Shown: positions 6,861-17,160 of the stretch, in pieces
Position numbering within the stretch: the stretch's first letter is position 1
Layout of the letters: each line of letters begins with the position of its first letter
Assembly (NCBI GenBank): GCA_029860075.1
Contig: JAOUBX010000003.1
Coordinates: 1 to 64,000 of the forward strand
Reading direction: 5' to 3'
Length of the DNA: 64,000 nt
Source: Deltaproteobacteria bacterium
Lineage (GTDB): Bacteria > Desulfobacterota > JADFVX01
The notes under the pieces: generated by a model
Told to the model about the DNA's origin: nothing
The model's input: only the letters and a program-made list of their open reading frames with translations
Databases searched by the model: none
Translations under genes and position numbers: made by a program

Positions 6861-9267
6861 TAACTTTTATACCCTTTTTTCCTTCATCGTCGGGATCGGG
6901 ATAATCGATCCTGGCGTGGAATATTCCATTAAGTATCCTGTTAAAGCTCTTTGCAATTTCATTCATATCCTTAAGGGTGAGTTCACATTCATCGAGCTGG
7001 CCATCGGCGAAAATATCTCCGATAATCTTCTTGACGACTGATTGTATCCTGGCAGGCGTCGGCTCCTGGATAGTCCTTGCCGCCGCTTCCACGGCGTCGG
7101 CAAGCATAACGAGACCTGCCTCCTTGGTCTGCGGCTTTGGGCCCGGATAGCGAAAGTCCTTTTCATTAACGGAGTGCACATGAGGATCTTCCTGGTCCTT
7201 TGCTTTCTGGTAAAATAAGCGGATAAGCCGTGTTCCATGGTGCTGGGGGATAATATCGGTAATCTCCTTGCCCAGTTTATACTCCTTTGCCAACTCCATG
7301 CCGTCCTTGACATGACCTATAATGATGAGGCTGCTCAGACTGGGAGCGAGTTTATCATGAGGATTTCTTCCCCCCTTCTGGTTTTCAAAAAAGTACTGGG
7401 GCTTTTTCATCTTTCCAATATCGTGATAAAGGGCGCTCACCTTGGCAAGAAGCGGATTGGCATGAATGGCTTCTGCCGCCGTTTCAACGAGATTACCGAT
7501 AATCCAGCTGTGGTGATAGGTCCCCGGCGACTGGGTAATGAGATCCTTCAAAAGGGGATGGTCGAGACTTGCCAGTTCGAGGAGTTTAAAATTGGTCGTA
7601 TAAGAAAAGAGACTTTCAATAATAGGGGTAAGGCCTGTAACGAGAACGCCCGTCATAATTCCCCCCAGAAAGGCGAAAAGTATACCGAAGGAGTACTCCC
7701 CGCTATAGGGATTATCTGAAAGTAGTCCGAAGACAATAACCATGGCGGCATTGGCAAGCCCTATATGAAAGCCTGCTTTAATCAGCGTTACCCTGTATTT
7801 GCAGAACCTTACCACCTGTGCGCCGACGATACAGCCCACAAGGGAATAGATGCCGAAATAGAGGTTGTTTTTCATCATCATTGCCGTCAAAACACTCACA
7901 GCGATGGAAAAAATAATGGCCACTTCTGAATTCAGCACGATACGCACAAGAATAGCGCTGGCAGAGACGGTAAAGAAATACCGGTAGGCCGAAGCGGGTA
8001 TAGCAGGAAACACATTGGAAAGGGCGTCCGTTATGGGCATGGTAATATCAAAGAAAAGAATGGAAAACATAAGAAGCAGCGCAAGAAAGAGAAGGTCTTT
8101 CGTTTCCAGGGTTATTTTCCTGATATTGCTTGTTGCAAAATAATAGAGGGCATAAATAAGGGCGCTGATGAGAAGAAACATTCCGAAAAGGTTATGATAC
8201 CATTCCCTGCTCTTTTTACCGCCTGAAAGGGCCTTCAATTTAACGATATGCTCTGCTGTGACTCTCTCCCCCTCACGGAGGATCATTTCTCCCGCCTTTA
8301 CCTGAAAAAAAACAGGCCCCACTTCATTAACCGCCTTTTCCCTCCTTGCCTCCGTTTCATTTTTATTTAAGGTCAGATTGGGCTTGATAAGGCTTGAAGC
8401 CATACTGGCAAAGGCGGTAATTTCCTTGTCTTTCCAGAGTTCCGCATAAGATTTTACTTCATTAACTACATTCAGTCTGGCGCTGTTTAAATCGACCACT
8501 TCCGAGATATCTTTAACTTCAGCCTCCTTCTGGCTTCCCACACTCCTGACGACAATTCCCTTGTCCATCTCCTGCCGGAGGAATTCCCTGCTTTCAACAA
8601 TACCGGTAACGAGAGCTGCATAGCATGCTTTTCGTAAAATATCCTCTATGTGAGAGCTGAAGTTCTGCTTTTCCAGTATTAAAAAGGTCTTTTCATCGAT
8701 TTTCAGGCCAAGTTCCTGGTCAAAGGCCTGCTTTCTTTCATTTCGTGACTCTTCCAGGTAAGCCGACTCTGCTTCCCTCATGCGCCGTTCCCTCCTCTTT
8801 CCGGCCTGCTTGTCGGCAGATAAAGAGGCAAGTTTCCCCGCATTTCCCTCAATTTCTGCAAGATACTGCCGCATAAGGAGAAAACTCTTTGATATCCTCT
8901 CTCCTGTGACGGTAGCTGCGCCATCGTCAAAATCATATACAGAGAGGGAAGCGGACCCCGTTTCTTCTTTCTTTTTTTCAGTAGACGGAAAGTCCTGGAC
9001 GAGAAAATCGTGAGGCGCCTTTACATTACTCCTCGCTATCTCGCCTGCATCGTAGTCATAGACACTGGATACGATGTTGGGAGAAATGATTAATGCCAGA
9101 CCCATGCTGACGACAAAGAGAATGAAAGACTTCTGCAGATGAGGCTTTTGACTAAGGAAGCTGAAAAGCCCTGTACCGGCTGAAAGTGATTCTTTTGGCT
9201 TTGCCCCCTCTTTTTTTACAAGAGGGACAACCTTCTGTTTTTTACTTTCTTCCTTTCCGTTTTGCAT
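6760..9267 (-). CDS. 7TM-HD (PgpH-type) cyclic dinucleotide phosphohydrolase
   Basis: A protein of 835 residues: an N-terminal cytoplasmic segment and membrane helix near residue 50, a large extracytoplasmic region rich in Lys/Glu, a cluster of about seven membrane helices (roughly 350-570) and a C-terminal HD domain. The metal site is ALYHDIGKMKKPQYF, with HD at 615-616 and later histidines in IIPQHHGTR. Related proteins such as Listeria PgpH hydrolyse c-di-AMP; this activity is inferred. Its ATG shares one base with the phoH stop. The last 35 or so residues form a charged tail overlapping ybeY, as if the reading frame had been extended. Confidence 0.93.
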   Translation of the reverse strand: MQNGKEESKKQKVVPLVKKEGAKPKESLSAGTGLFSFLSQKPHLQKSFILFVVSMGLALIISPNIVSSVYDYDAGEIARSNVKAPHDFLVQDFPSTEKKKEETGSASLSVYDFDDGAATVTGERISKSFLLMRQYLAEIEGNAGKLASLSADKQAGKRRERRMREAESAYLEESRNERKQAFDQELGLKIDEKTFLILEKQNFSSHIEDILRKACYAALVTGIVESREFLRQEMDKGIVVRSVGSQKEAEVKDISEVVDLNSARLNVVNEVKSYAELWKDKEITAFASMASSLIKPNLTLNKNETEARREKAVNEVGPVFFQVKAGEMILREGERVTAEHIVKLKALSGGKKSREWYHNLFGMFLLISALIYALYYFATSNIRKITLETKDLLFLALLLMFSILFFDITMPITDALSNVFPAIPASAYRYFFTVSASAILVRIVLNSEVAIIFSIAVSVLTAMMMKNNLYFGIYSLVGCIVGAQVVRFCKYRVTLIKAGFHIGLANAAMVIVFGLLSDNPYSGEYSFGILFAFLGGIMTGVLVTGLTPIIESLFSYTTNFKLLELASLDHPLLKDLITQSPGTYHHSWIIGNLVETAAEAIHANPLLAKVSALYHDIGKMKKPQYFFENQKGGRNPHDKLAPSLSSLIIIGHVKDGMELAKEYKLGKEITDIIPQHHGTRLIRLFYQKAKDQEDPHVHSVNEKDFRYPGPKPQTKEAGLVMLADAVEAAARTIQEPTPARIQSVVKKIIGDIFADGQLDECELTLKDMNEIAKSFNRILNGIFHARIDYPDPDDEGKKGIKVNDGTDKRKKETDRGKQGKDQENGGSCSAPLAVI

Positions 9268-10244
9268 CAGTTGAGTTTTTTCTTTAATCTTTCGTAGGCA
9301 TTGACAATGTCCTGAACAAGTCTGTGCCTGACAACGTCTTTATCGTTAAAATCAATAAAGACAATACCTTCTACCCCTTTCAGTATCCGTTTCGATTCGA
9401 CGAGACCGGAAACCTTTTCCATGGGAAGGTCGATTTGCGTTATATCACCGGTAATAATAGCCTTCGACCCTACGCCGAGCCGCGTAAGCAGCATTTTCAT
9501 CTGCTCGGAAGTCGTGTTCTGCGCTTCATCGAGAATAACAAAGGAATCGTTAAGGGTTCTTCCTCTCATAAAGGCAAGGGGCGCTACTTCAACAATATCC
9601 TTCTCCAGCATATCCTTGACTTCATTAAAATCAACCATATCATGAAGCGCATCATAGAGCGGCCTTAAGTAGGGATTTACCTTTTCTATCAGGTCACCGG
9701 GCAAAAAACCGAGCTTTTCTCCAGCCTCAACGGCAGGACGTGTCAGGATAATTCTTTTAACTTCTCCTTTTAAAAGCGATGAAACAGCCATGGCCATGGC
9801 GAGATAAGTCTTGCCCGTCCCGGCCGGTCCGATACCGAAAACAATGTCATTCTTCCTGATGGCATCAATATATTTTTTTTGATTAACGCTCTTTGGAGAG
9901 ATAACTCTTTTTTTGGGGGAAACGCATATCTTTTCAAGAAAAATATCTTGCAGGCGAGACTTGGGATCTTCCCTGACTATCCTTGTTGCTCTCTCGATAT
10001 CGAAAGGACTCAGCTTGTACCCATTGAGCTGGAGTTCATGCAAAGATTTAAGAAGGCTGTTGACAATAGCGATATCGTCATGGCTTCCGCTGATGATAAG
10101 ATTTGCCCCCGATGAACTGATCTCTACGGGAAAAACTTTCTCAATCAGTCTTAAATTTGAATTATGCTCACCGAAAAGTGATTGGGCCAGACTGTTATCT
10201 TTAAATCCGATTTCCAGGTCCGGCTCGTCTCTATCAGCTTCCAA
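9267..10244 (-). CDS. PhoH-family ATPase
   Basis: A 325-residue PhoH-like P-loop ATPase. An N-terminal KH-like region of about 110 residues precedes the Walker A GPAGTGKT (139-146), with Walker B in FVILDEAQN and the sensor block TGDITQIDLP. The family is linked to RNA metabolism and commonly sits next to ybeY, as here with the HD gene between. The start appears to be TTG at 10244, with AGGAGAG upstream; no ATG fits. Three inverted repeats lie just upstream and may affect its expression. Confidence 0.93.
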   Translation of the reverse strand: MEADRDEPDLEIGFKDNSLAQSLFGEHNSNLRLIEKVFPVEISSSGANLIISGSHDDIAIVNSLLKSLHELQLNGYKLSPFDIERATRIVREDPKSRLQDIFLEKICVSPKKRVISPKSVNQKKYIDAIRKNDIVFGIGPAGTGKTYLAMAMAVSSLLKGEVKRIILTRPAVEAGEKLGFLPGDLIEKVNPYLRPLYDALHDMVDFNEVKDMLEKDIVEVAPLAFMRGRTLNDSFVILDEAQNTTSEQMKMLLTRLGVGSKAIITGDITQIDLPMEKVSGLVESKRILKGVEGIVFIDFNDKDVVRHRLVQDIVNAYERLKKKLN

Positions 10245-10264
10245 TAAAGCTCTCTCTCCTCTTT

Positions 10265-10341
10265 ACACAAAAGCTTTGTGTGAAATAAATACTACCACTT
10301 TAGTATGTCATGTGCAACTTCTTTAGAAGAAAGTTGCACAT
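10265..10341. promoter_or_regulatory. Three consecutive inverted repeats between recJ and phoH
   Basis: The 103-base gap between recJ (upstream on the minus strand) and phoH holds three separate perfect inverted repeats: ATGTGCAACTT with a 10-base spacer (10310-10341), ATACTA with a six-base spacer (10289-10306) and ACACAAA with a three-base spacer (10265-10281). The first is long enough for a stable hairpin but has no following T-run on the minus strand, so it is not a classic terminator. They could be a processing site or operators for phoH. Confidence 0.55.
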
Positions 10342-10347
10342 TATTGC

Positions 10348-12051
10348 TCAACATTTTATATCTTTTATAAATAATTGTATGGACTTTTGCTTGTTCCAGT
10401 AATTAAACCGCAGTGAATAGGCAATGGAAAAACGCTCCCCTTCCTGAACCCGCTTATGCGCCATATTAAAGGCTATGGCATCAAAGGTCTTGCCCTCTTG
10501 CTGAAAAGTCATTTTTAAATGCGCATCCTTTAAAAGCCTTAGCGATAAAAGGGTCACATCTTCAGTAGCAAAGACAGGCTCTGCATTGGATGCGCCAAAG
10601 GGAGACAAACGTTCCAATTCTTCGATAATGTTATCATCAATTTCTTCAAATGAGAGACAGGACTCTATTTTAAGAGGCCGTTTAAAGTCCTCTTTAGGGA
10701 CACTTTTTTTTACTACCCTGTCGAAATTCTCAGCAAAAGGAAGGATTTTTTCAGGACTGATGGTAATTCCGGCAGCATATTTATGGCCTCCAAACCCTTC
10801 AAGGTGGTCTGAGCACTCTGTAAGGCCCCTGTAGAGGTGAAATCCATCAATACTTCGGGCTGAACCCTTTCCCACACCGTCGATGACGGCAATAACGAGG
10901 GAAGGTTTATAATATCGATCGACGAGCCGGGAAGCGACTATTCCTATTACACCGGGATGCCAGTTCTCTGAATGGATGACAATGGATGATTTCTCGTAAA
11001 GCTTCATCGATTCAACCATGGCGACGGCTTCTTCCAGGATCTCTTTCTCTACGGCCTGTCTCTTTCTATTCTCCGAATCGAGTTCCTCAGCCATTGTTGA
11101 GGCCTCTTTCACTATTTCCGTCGTGAGAAGCTTCACGCCGGCATCTGCACTGGACATTCTCCCTGCTGCATTTAAGCGAGGCCCCAACTGAAATCCGACA
11201 CCCCCCACATTGACTTCACCCGAATCGATTGCGCTTACCCTTTTTAAAGCTTTGATACCGGGCCGGTTTCCCCTGCTTAGTTCCTTCAGGCCGTGTACGG
11301 TAATGATTCTATTTATACCTGTCAGGGGCGCTATGTCGGCAATGGTGCCCAGTGCCGCGAGATCGAGGTATTTTTTTATATTCGGCTCACATTGCCTTTC
11401 CCATTTCCCTCTTTCTCTCAGGCCGGATCGAATAGCCATAACCATATTGAGTGCGATGCCTACCCCGGCAAGCTCTTTAAAGGGGTAGCTGCAATCAGCC
11501 TGTTGAGGGTTGATAACGCCATAGGCAGGTGGCAGGTGGGGGGGGATTTGATGATGATCGGTTATGATCACATCCATACCGAGACTGCAGGCCAGCTCTA
11601 CTTCCTTAAATGAGCTTATGCCGTTATCAACGGTAATGATGACCCGCGTTCCCCTCCGGGAAAGTTTCTTTATGGCGTCAACGTTAAGACCATAACCCTC
11701 ATGGAGCCTGTCAGGAATGTAGTAATCGCAATTTGCCTCGATTTCCTTTAAAAAAAGAAGCAGCAGTGATGTCGATGTGGTGCCATCTACATCATAATCA
11801 CCGAAGATGGTTATCTTTTCATTCTTTTCCAGTGCAAGAAGTACCCTTTCAACCCCTTTTTTCATATCTTTAAGGAGAAAGGGATCATGGAGATTGGACA
11901 ATGAAGGATTGAGGAAGCGGAATGCCTCCTCCGGTGAGTTTATCTCCCGATTTATTAAAACCTGGGCAACTTTGGGGGAAAGATTAACTTCCCCCGCCAG
12001 TTTTTTGCATTCCTCGCTTTGCTGGTGGTAAAAAACCCACCTTTTTTCCAT
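10348..12051 (-). CDS. recJ: Single-stranded-DNA-specific exonuclease RecJ
   Basis: A 567-residue 5'-3' ssDNA exonuclease used in recombination and mismatch repair. The DHH phosphoesterase motifs are visible: FGDYDVDG at 83-90, VDNG near 141 and TDHHQIP at 164-170. The DHHA1 region follows, with GGHKYAAG, and a C-terminal OB-like domain ends the chain. The stop of secF is immediately upstream (12052), so recJ is probably expressed with secDF. Confidence 0.97.
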   Translation of the reverse strand: MEKRWVFYHQQSEECKKLAGEVNLSPKVAQVLINREINSPEEAFRFLNPSLSNLHDPFLLKDMKKGVERVLLALEKNEKITIFGDYDVDGTTSTSLLLLFLKEIEANCDYYIPDRLHEGYGLNVDAIKKLSRRGTRVIITVDNGISSFKEVELACSLGMDVIITDHHQIPPHLPPAYGVINPQQADCSYPFKELAGVGIALNMVMAIRSGLRERGKWERQCEPNIKKYLDLAALGTIADIAPLTGINRIITVHGLKELSRGNRPGIKALKRVSAIDSGEVNVGGVGFQLGPRLNAAGRMSSADAGVKLLTTEIVKEASTMAEELDSENRKRQAVEKEILEEAVAMVESMKLYEKSSIVIHSENWHPGVIGIVASRLVDRYYKPSLVIAVIDGVGKGSARSIDGFHLYRGLTECSDHLEGFGGHKYAAGITISPEKILPFAENFDRVVKKSVPKEDFKRPLKIESCLSFEEIDDNIIEELERLSPFGASNAEPVFATEDVTLLSLRLLKDAHLKMTFQQEGKTFDAIAFNMAHKRVQEGERFSIAYSLRFNYWNKQKSIQLFIKDIKC

Positions 12052-12966
12052 CTAGGCCCCTTTAGTTTTTGAAAAGAGCGCATCATAATAGATGAGCACA
12101 GGTGAAGCAACAAAAATTGACGAGTAGGTACCGATAAGAACACCGACGAGAAGGGCAAAGGCAAAGTTATGAATAACCCCTCCCCCGTAGAGGAAAAGGG
12201 CCAGAACGACAATAAGTGTCGTTACCGATGTAAGAATGGTCCTGCTCAGCGTTTCATTAATGCTCTGGTTGATGCAGGACTCTTCCTGCCCCTTTTTTAC
12301 CCGCTTCATATTTTCCCTGATCCTGTCATAAACAATAATCGTATCATTAAGAGAATAACCGATAACGGCAAGGATGGCGGCAATCACGGGAAGCGATATT
12401 TCATAACCCGTGACGGCAAAGGCGCCTACCGTAACGAGAACATCATGAGCAATGGCAATGATGGCGCCAAGGGCATATCTGAATTCGAAGCGGAGGGAGA
12501 CATAGATGAGAATGCCGCCCATCGCGTAAAGTATAGCCATAAGCGCCTTTGTCTTAAGATCATCGCCTACCTGGGGTCCCACCATCTCGACACGCCTTAC
12601 TTCGTAACTGCCGGCCCCAAAACTGTCGGACAACTGGCCTTTTACCGAATGGGAAAGGTCTTCAACCTTGCCCGTTCCCTTTTCAATTCGGATAAGGTAT
12701 TCACCTGCGCCTTCACCAAAATCCTGAACAAGCACGTCGCCAAGGTCGACTTTGGCTAAGGAATCCCTCAGGCTGTCAATAGAAAGCGCAGTATCGTTGA
12801 ATTTAACATGAACAAGGGTTCCACCGGCAAAATCGATTCCGTAATTGGGACCATTTCTCAAAATAAGTGAGGCCATGGTAATTATGATCAGTGACAGGGA
12901 GAAAATAAGCGCCGTACCCCTCTTGCCGACAAAATCAATATTTGTTCCAGAACGTATTAATTCCAT
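12052..12966 (-). CDS. secF: Protein translocase subunit SecF
   Basis: A 304-residue inner-membrane protein with six predicted helices. Family features include GPNYGIDFAGGTLVHVKF near residue 40, a small periplasmic domain, and VIGYSLNDTIIVYDRIREN in the second membrane block. It works with SecD to use the proton gradient to complete export through SecYEG. It follows secD by 23 bases and directly precedes recJ. Confidence 0.97.
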   Translation of the reverse strand: MELIRSGTNIDFVGKRGTALIFSLSLIIITMASLILRNGPNYGIDFAGGTLVHVKFNDTALSIDSLRDSLAKVDLGDVLVQDFGEGAGEYLIRIEKGTGKVEDLSHSVKGQLSDSFGAGSYEVRRVEMVGPQVGDDLKTKALMAILYAMGGILIYVSLRFEFRYALGAIIAIAHDVLVTVGAFAVTGYEISLPVIAAILAVIGYSLNDTIIVYDRIRENMKRVKKGQEESCINQSINETLSRTILTSVTTLIVVLALFLYGGGVIHNFAFALLVGVLIGTYSSIFVASPVLIYYDALFSKTKGA

Positions 12967-12989
12967 AAACTTAACTATCCTCCCAACTG

Positions 12990-14534
12990 CTATATACTTA
13001 ACTTGCTGACTTTTTTCCCGGAAAGGGAAATATCGAAGATCAACCGTGAAACAAAGAGCGCCGTAAAGAGGCTGGCCAGGATTCCGATTGAAAGTGTAAC
13101 GGCAAAACCTTTAACAGGCCCGGTGCCGAATTCGAAAAGAACGATGGCGGCAATGAGTGTTGTCACATTGGCGTCCATAATGGGCAAAAGCGCTTTTGAA
13201 AAACCGCTGTCAAGGGCCGCCATGGGCGTTTTCCCAAGCCTTAGCTCTTCCCTCACTCTTTCGAATATAATGACATTGGCATCGACAGCCATACCGATGG
13301 TAAGAACGATACCGGCAATACCGGGCAGTGTGAGCGTTGCGCTGAGCCCTGCCAGGGCTGCCATAATAAATACGACGTTTAGAATAAGAACTATATCGGC
13401 AACAAACCCTGAAAACCGGTAGTAGACGGCCATGAAGAGGATAACGATAACTCCGCCGATGAGCATGGAGAGGAAGCCCTTTTCAATTGAATCCTTACCG
13501 AGAGTCGGTCCTACCGTCCTGTTTTCAAGAATTTCCAGAGGGGCAGGAAGCGCTCCTGCTCTTAAAATAATGGCAAGGTCATGAGCTTCATCCATGGTGA
13601 AACTCCCTTCGATCATGGCGCTGCCCCCTGAAATTTTACTCTTTATGTTGGGCGCTGAATAGACGTTGTTATCAAGAACGATGGCAAGCCTTTTTCCTAC
13701 ATTTTCTCCCGTCACCCTTTCAAACTGCCTGGCTCCCTTTGAATCAAATTCTATGGCTACATAGGGTGTGTTGTACTGGCTGTTAATTCTCACCCTTGCA
13801 TCGGTGAGCCTGTCACCGGTCATGAGGATTCGCTTCTGAAGAATAAATTCATTTTTCTGTATAATCTTGTTCGTGCCCTTTTCAGTGATTTTCTGATAAA
13901 CGATTTCTCTGCCGGGCCCCTTGCTATCGGCAACGATCCTGAATTCAAGCTGTGCCGTCGTTACCAAAATATCAATTGCCCTGTCAGGGTCTTTAACGCC
14001 GGGAAGCTGGACGAGTATCCTGTCTTTACCCTGCTTCTGGATAGTGGGTTCACTTACACCGAGTTCATCAATCCTGTTCCTTAAAGTTTCAATGCCCTGA
14101 TCGACTGCATATCTCTTGATTTCATCAATCTCTTCCTGCTTCAGCGTTAAAATAAAGTTGCCATTTCCGAGATTTTTCAATTCAAACTGACTAAAATCAT
14201 TCCGAAGGATCTCTTCAGCTTCTTTTTCATGCTTTTCCGACATGAGACGAAGGTTAATTTTTGATAAATCGCTAATGACACTTCTCTTTGTCCTGATATG
14301 CTCTTCACTCAGCGAGTCTCTGACCTCGGCGCTGAGCCTTTCCATAACGGCGCTAACGGCCTTATCCTGATCCACGCCAAGCACGAGATGCATACCGCCC
14401 TGAAGGTCAAGACCGAGAATCATCTTGTATTTTCCCCACCACTGGGGAAGATCAGGTTTTATTGCCGGCGCCAGAAAGAAGAGAGCAGAAATAATAACGG
14501 CTAATGTCAGTGCGAGTCTTCCTTTGATAGTCAT
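12990..14534 (-). CDS. secD: Protein translocase subunit SecD
   Basis: About 514 residues with one N-terminal helix, the signature LGLDLQGGMHLVLGV near residue 45, a large periplasmic P1 region and five C-terminal helices containing AVDANVIIFERVREE. The ATG at 14534 is chosen; a TTG two codons earlier is also possible, since GGGGA lies between. It is the middle gene of yajC-secD-secF, whose order is conserved across proteobacteria. Confidence 0.97.
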   Translation of the reverse strand: MTIKGRLALTLAVIISALFFLAPAIKPDLPQWWGKYKMILGLDLQGGMHLVLGVDQDKAVSAVMERLSAEVRDSLSEEHIRTKRSVISDLSKINLRLMSEKHEKEAEEILRNDFSQFELKNLGNGNFILTLKQEEIDEIKRYAVDQGIETLRNRIDELGVSEPTIQKQGKDRILVQLPGVKDPDRAIDILVTTAQLEFRIVADSKGPGREIVYQKITEKGTNKIIQKNEFILQKRILMTGDRLTDARVRINSQYNTPYVAIEFDSKGARQFERVTGENVGKRLAIVLDNNVYSAPNIKSKISGGSAMIEGSFTMDEAHDLAIILRAGALPAPLEILENRTVGPTLGKDSIEKGFLSMLIGGVIVILFMAVYYRFSGFVADIVLILNVVFIMAALAGLSATLTLPGIAGIVLTIGMAVDANVIIFERVREELRLGKTPMAALDSGFSKALLPIMDANVTTLIAAIVLFEFGTGPVKGFAVTLSIGILASLFTALFVSRLIFDISLSGKKVSKLSI

Positions 14535-14558
14535 CTGCAACCAATCCCCTTTCGCATA

Positions 14559-14900
14559 TTATTCTTTCGTTTCTTTAACTTCTTTACTTTCACTGCCGCC
14601 GATGGGCTGAAGCTGTGCTTTTAAAACAGCGACCTTAACCTTGTCGGCAATTTCCAAAACCACCTTGTTACCGCTGTCAACGCGGGTAACTTTACCGAAA
14701 ATACCGCCGGCAGTAACCACTTCATCGCCAACCTTCAGCTTTTCAAGGGCCTTAGCCTGCTCTTTCGCTTTTTTCTGCTGTGGCCTGATTAAAAGAAAGT
14801 AAAAAATAGCAAATATCAGTATGAGTGGGAAAAACGCTCCAAAGGGATTTTGCGGCGCTCTCTGCGCCCCTTCCGCAGCATAGGCTATTGCAACTAACAA
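14559..14900 (-). CDS. yajC: Preprotein translocase subunit YajC
   Basis: A 113-residue single-span membrane protein: a short N-terminus, a hydrophobic helix FFPLILIFAIFYFLLIRPQ, then a basic cytoplasmic domain with VGDEVVTAGGIFGKV, all typical of YajC. The start is TTG at 14900 with a strong AGGAGGT nine bases before it. The 80-base leader between tgt and yajC contains GTACC/GGTAC-type inverted repeats that may be a processing or attenuation site. Confidence 0.95.
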   Translation of the reverse strand: MLVAIAYAAEGAQRAPQNPFGAFFPLILIFAIFYFLLIRPQQKKAKEQAKALEKLKVGDEVVTAGGIFGKVTRVDSGNKVVLEIADKVKVAVLKAQLQPIGGSESKEVKETKE

Positions 14901-14980
14901 CTTATGTACCTCCTAAGGTTTTATTAAATTTAGTACCTTAGAAAATATTTTCGTAAAGGTACTTATCCAGTTTACCTGGG

Positions 14981-16105
<1,125 letters not shown>

Positions 16106-16134
16106 TTATCAGCGCCTTTCACTTACAGCAGGAA

Positions 16135-17154
16135 TTACAAAATCAGCATGGCATCGCCATAGCTGAAAAAACGATACCTCTCTTTGACAGCCCTTTCGTA
16201 AACACGCTTCATGACATCCGTCCCGGCAAAAGCGGAGACAAGCATAAAAAGCGTCGATTTTGGCAAGTGAAAGTTGGTAACCATACAGTCAACAATGTTG
16301 AATCCGTATCCGGGACGCACAAATATATCAGTCCAATCTTTATTTGGCAAGACCTTTCCGTTCAAGGTGGAAGATTCAAGCGCTCTGAGGGCTGTCGTAC
16401 CTACGGCGACAACCCTTCCGCCCCTTTCTTTTGCACTATTTATACGTTGGGCGGTCTCTTCGTCTATCATAAAATATTCCCGATGCATTTTATGATCATC
16501 GAGATTTTCTGCCCTGACAGGCTGAAAAGTGCCGGGGCCTACATGGAGCGTAATCATTTCGACAGAGATGCCTTTATTTTTTATCTCTTCCAGCACAGGA
16601 AGGGTAAAGTGAAGCCCTGCAGTGGGCGCTGCAACGGCCCCCTCCATTGAGGAATAGACTGTCTGGTAGCGTTCTTCGTCCTCTTTTACTGCGGGACGTT
16701 TAATATAGGGAGGGAGAGGCATTTCTCCATACCTGCCGATGGCTTCCTTTACAGAGCCGGCGCATGAGAAGCTCAAGAGACAGGTGTCGCCTCGCTTTTC
16801 CTCTACCCTGGCTTTCAACTCACCACCGAAAAGAAGGGGGCTTCCTTTTTTCGGACTTTTTGAGGACTTGAGCATGGCTTCCCAGAGATGCCCTTCCACC
16901 TCTCTTAAAAGAAGGGCCTCCACCTTTCCGCCACTGGCCTTTTGGCCATAGAGCCTGGCAGGAATGACTCTCGTATTATTAAAAACAAGGGCATCCTTTT
17001 CATCGAGGAAATCGATGAGATTGGAAAAAGACCTGTGCAGGACCTCTCCTTCCTTTCGTTTCAGGACCAGAAGGCGTGACTCGCCTCTCTTCGCCGGCGG
17101 ACTCTGTGCTATAAGGTCTTCAGGCAGGGAATAATCAAAATCGGATGTTTTCAT
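16135..17154 (-). CDS. queA: S-adenosylmethionine:tRNA ribosyltransferase-isomerase
   Basis: A 339-residue enzyme that adds the epoxycyclopentane ring to preQ1 in tRNA to make epoxyqueuosine. Recognisable blocks are the N-terminal FDYSLPEDLIAQSPPAKRGESRLLVL, FNNTRVIPARL, APTAGLHFT and VTNFHLPKSTLFMLVSAFAG. It is followed directly by tgt, the preceding step in the queuosine pathway. No preQ1 riboswitch was recognised upstream. Confidence 0.97.
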   Translation of the reverse strand: MKTSDFDYSLPEDLIAQSPPAKRGESRLLVLKRKEGEVLHRSFSNLIDFLDEKDALVFNNTRVIPARLYGQKASGGKVEALLLREVEGHLWEAMLKSSKSPKKGSPLLFGGELKARVEEKRGDTCLLSFSCAGSVKEAIGRYGEMPLPPYIKRPAVKEDEERYQTVYSSMEGAVAAPTAGLHFTLPVLEEIKNKGISVEMITLHVGPGTFQPVRAENLDDHKMHREYFMIDEETAQRINSAKERGGRVVAVGTTALRALESSTLNGKVLPNKDWTDIFVRPGYGFNIVDCMVTNFHLPKSTLFMLVSAFAGTDVMKRVYERAVKERYRFFSYGDAMLIL

Positions 17155-17160
17155 TCAGGA

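Noticed and set aside
10310-10341. Rho-independent terminator of recJ
   Set aside because: The stem is strong, but there is no T-run after it on the minus strand, so it is listed as a regulatory inverted repeat instead.
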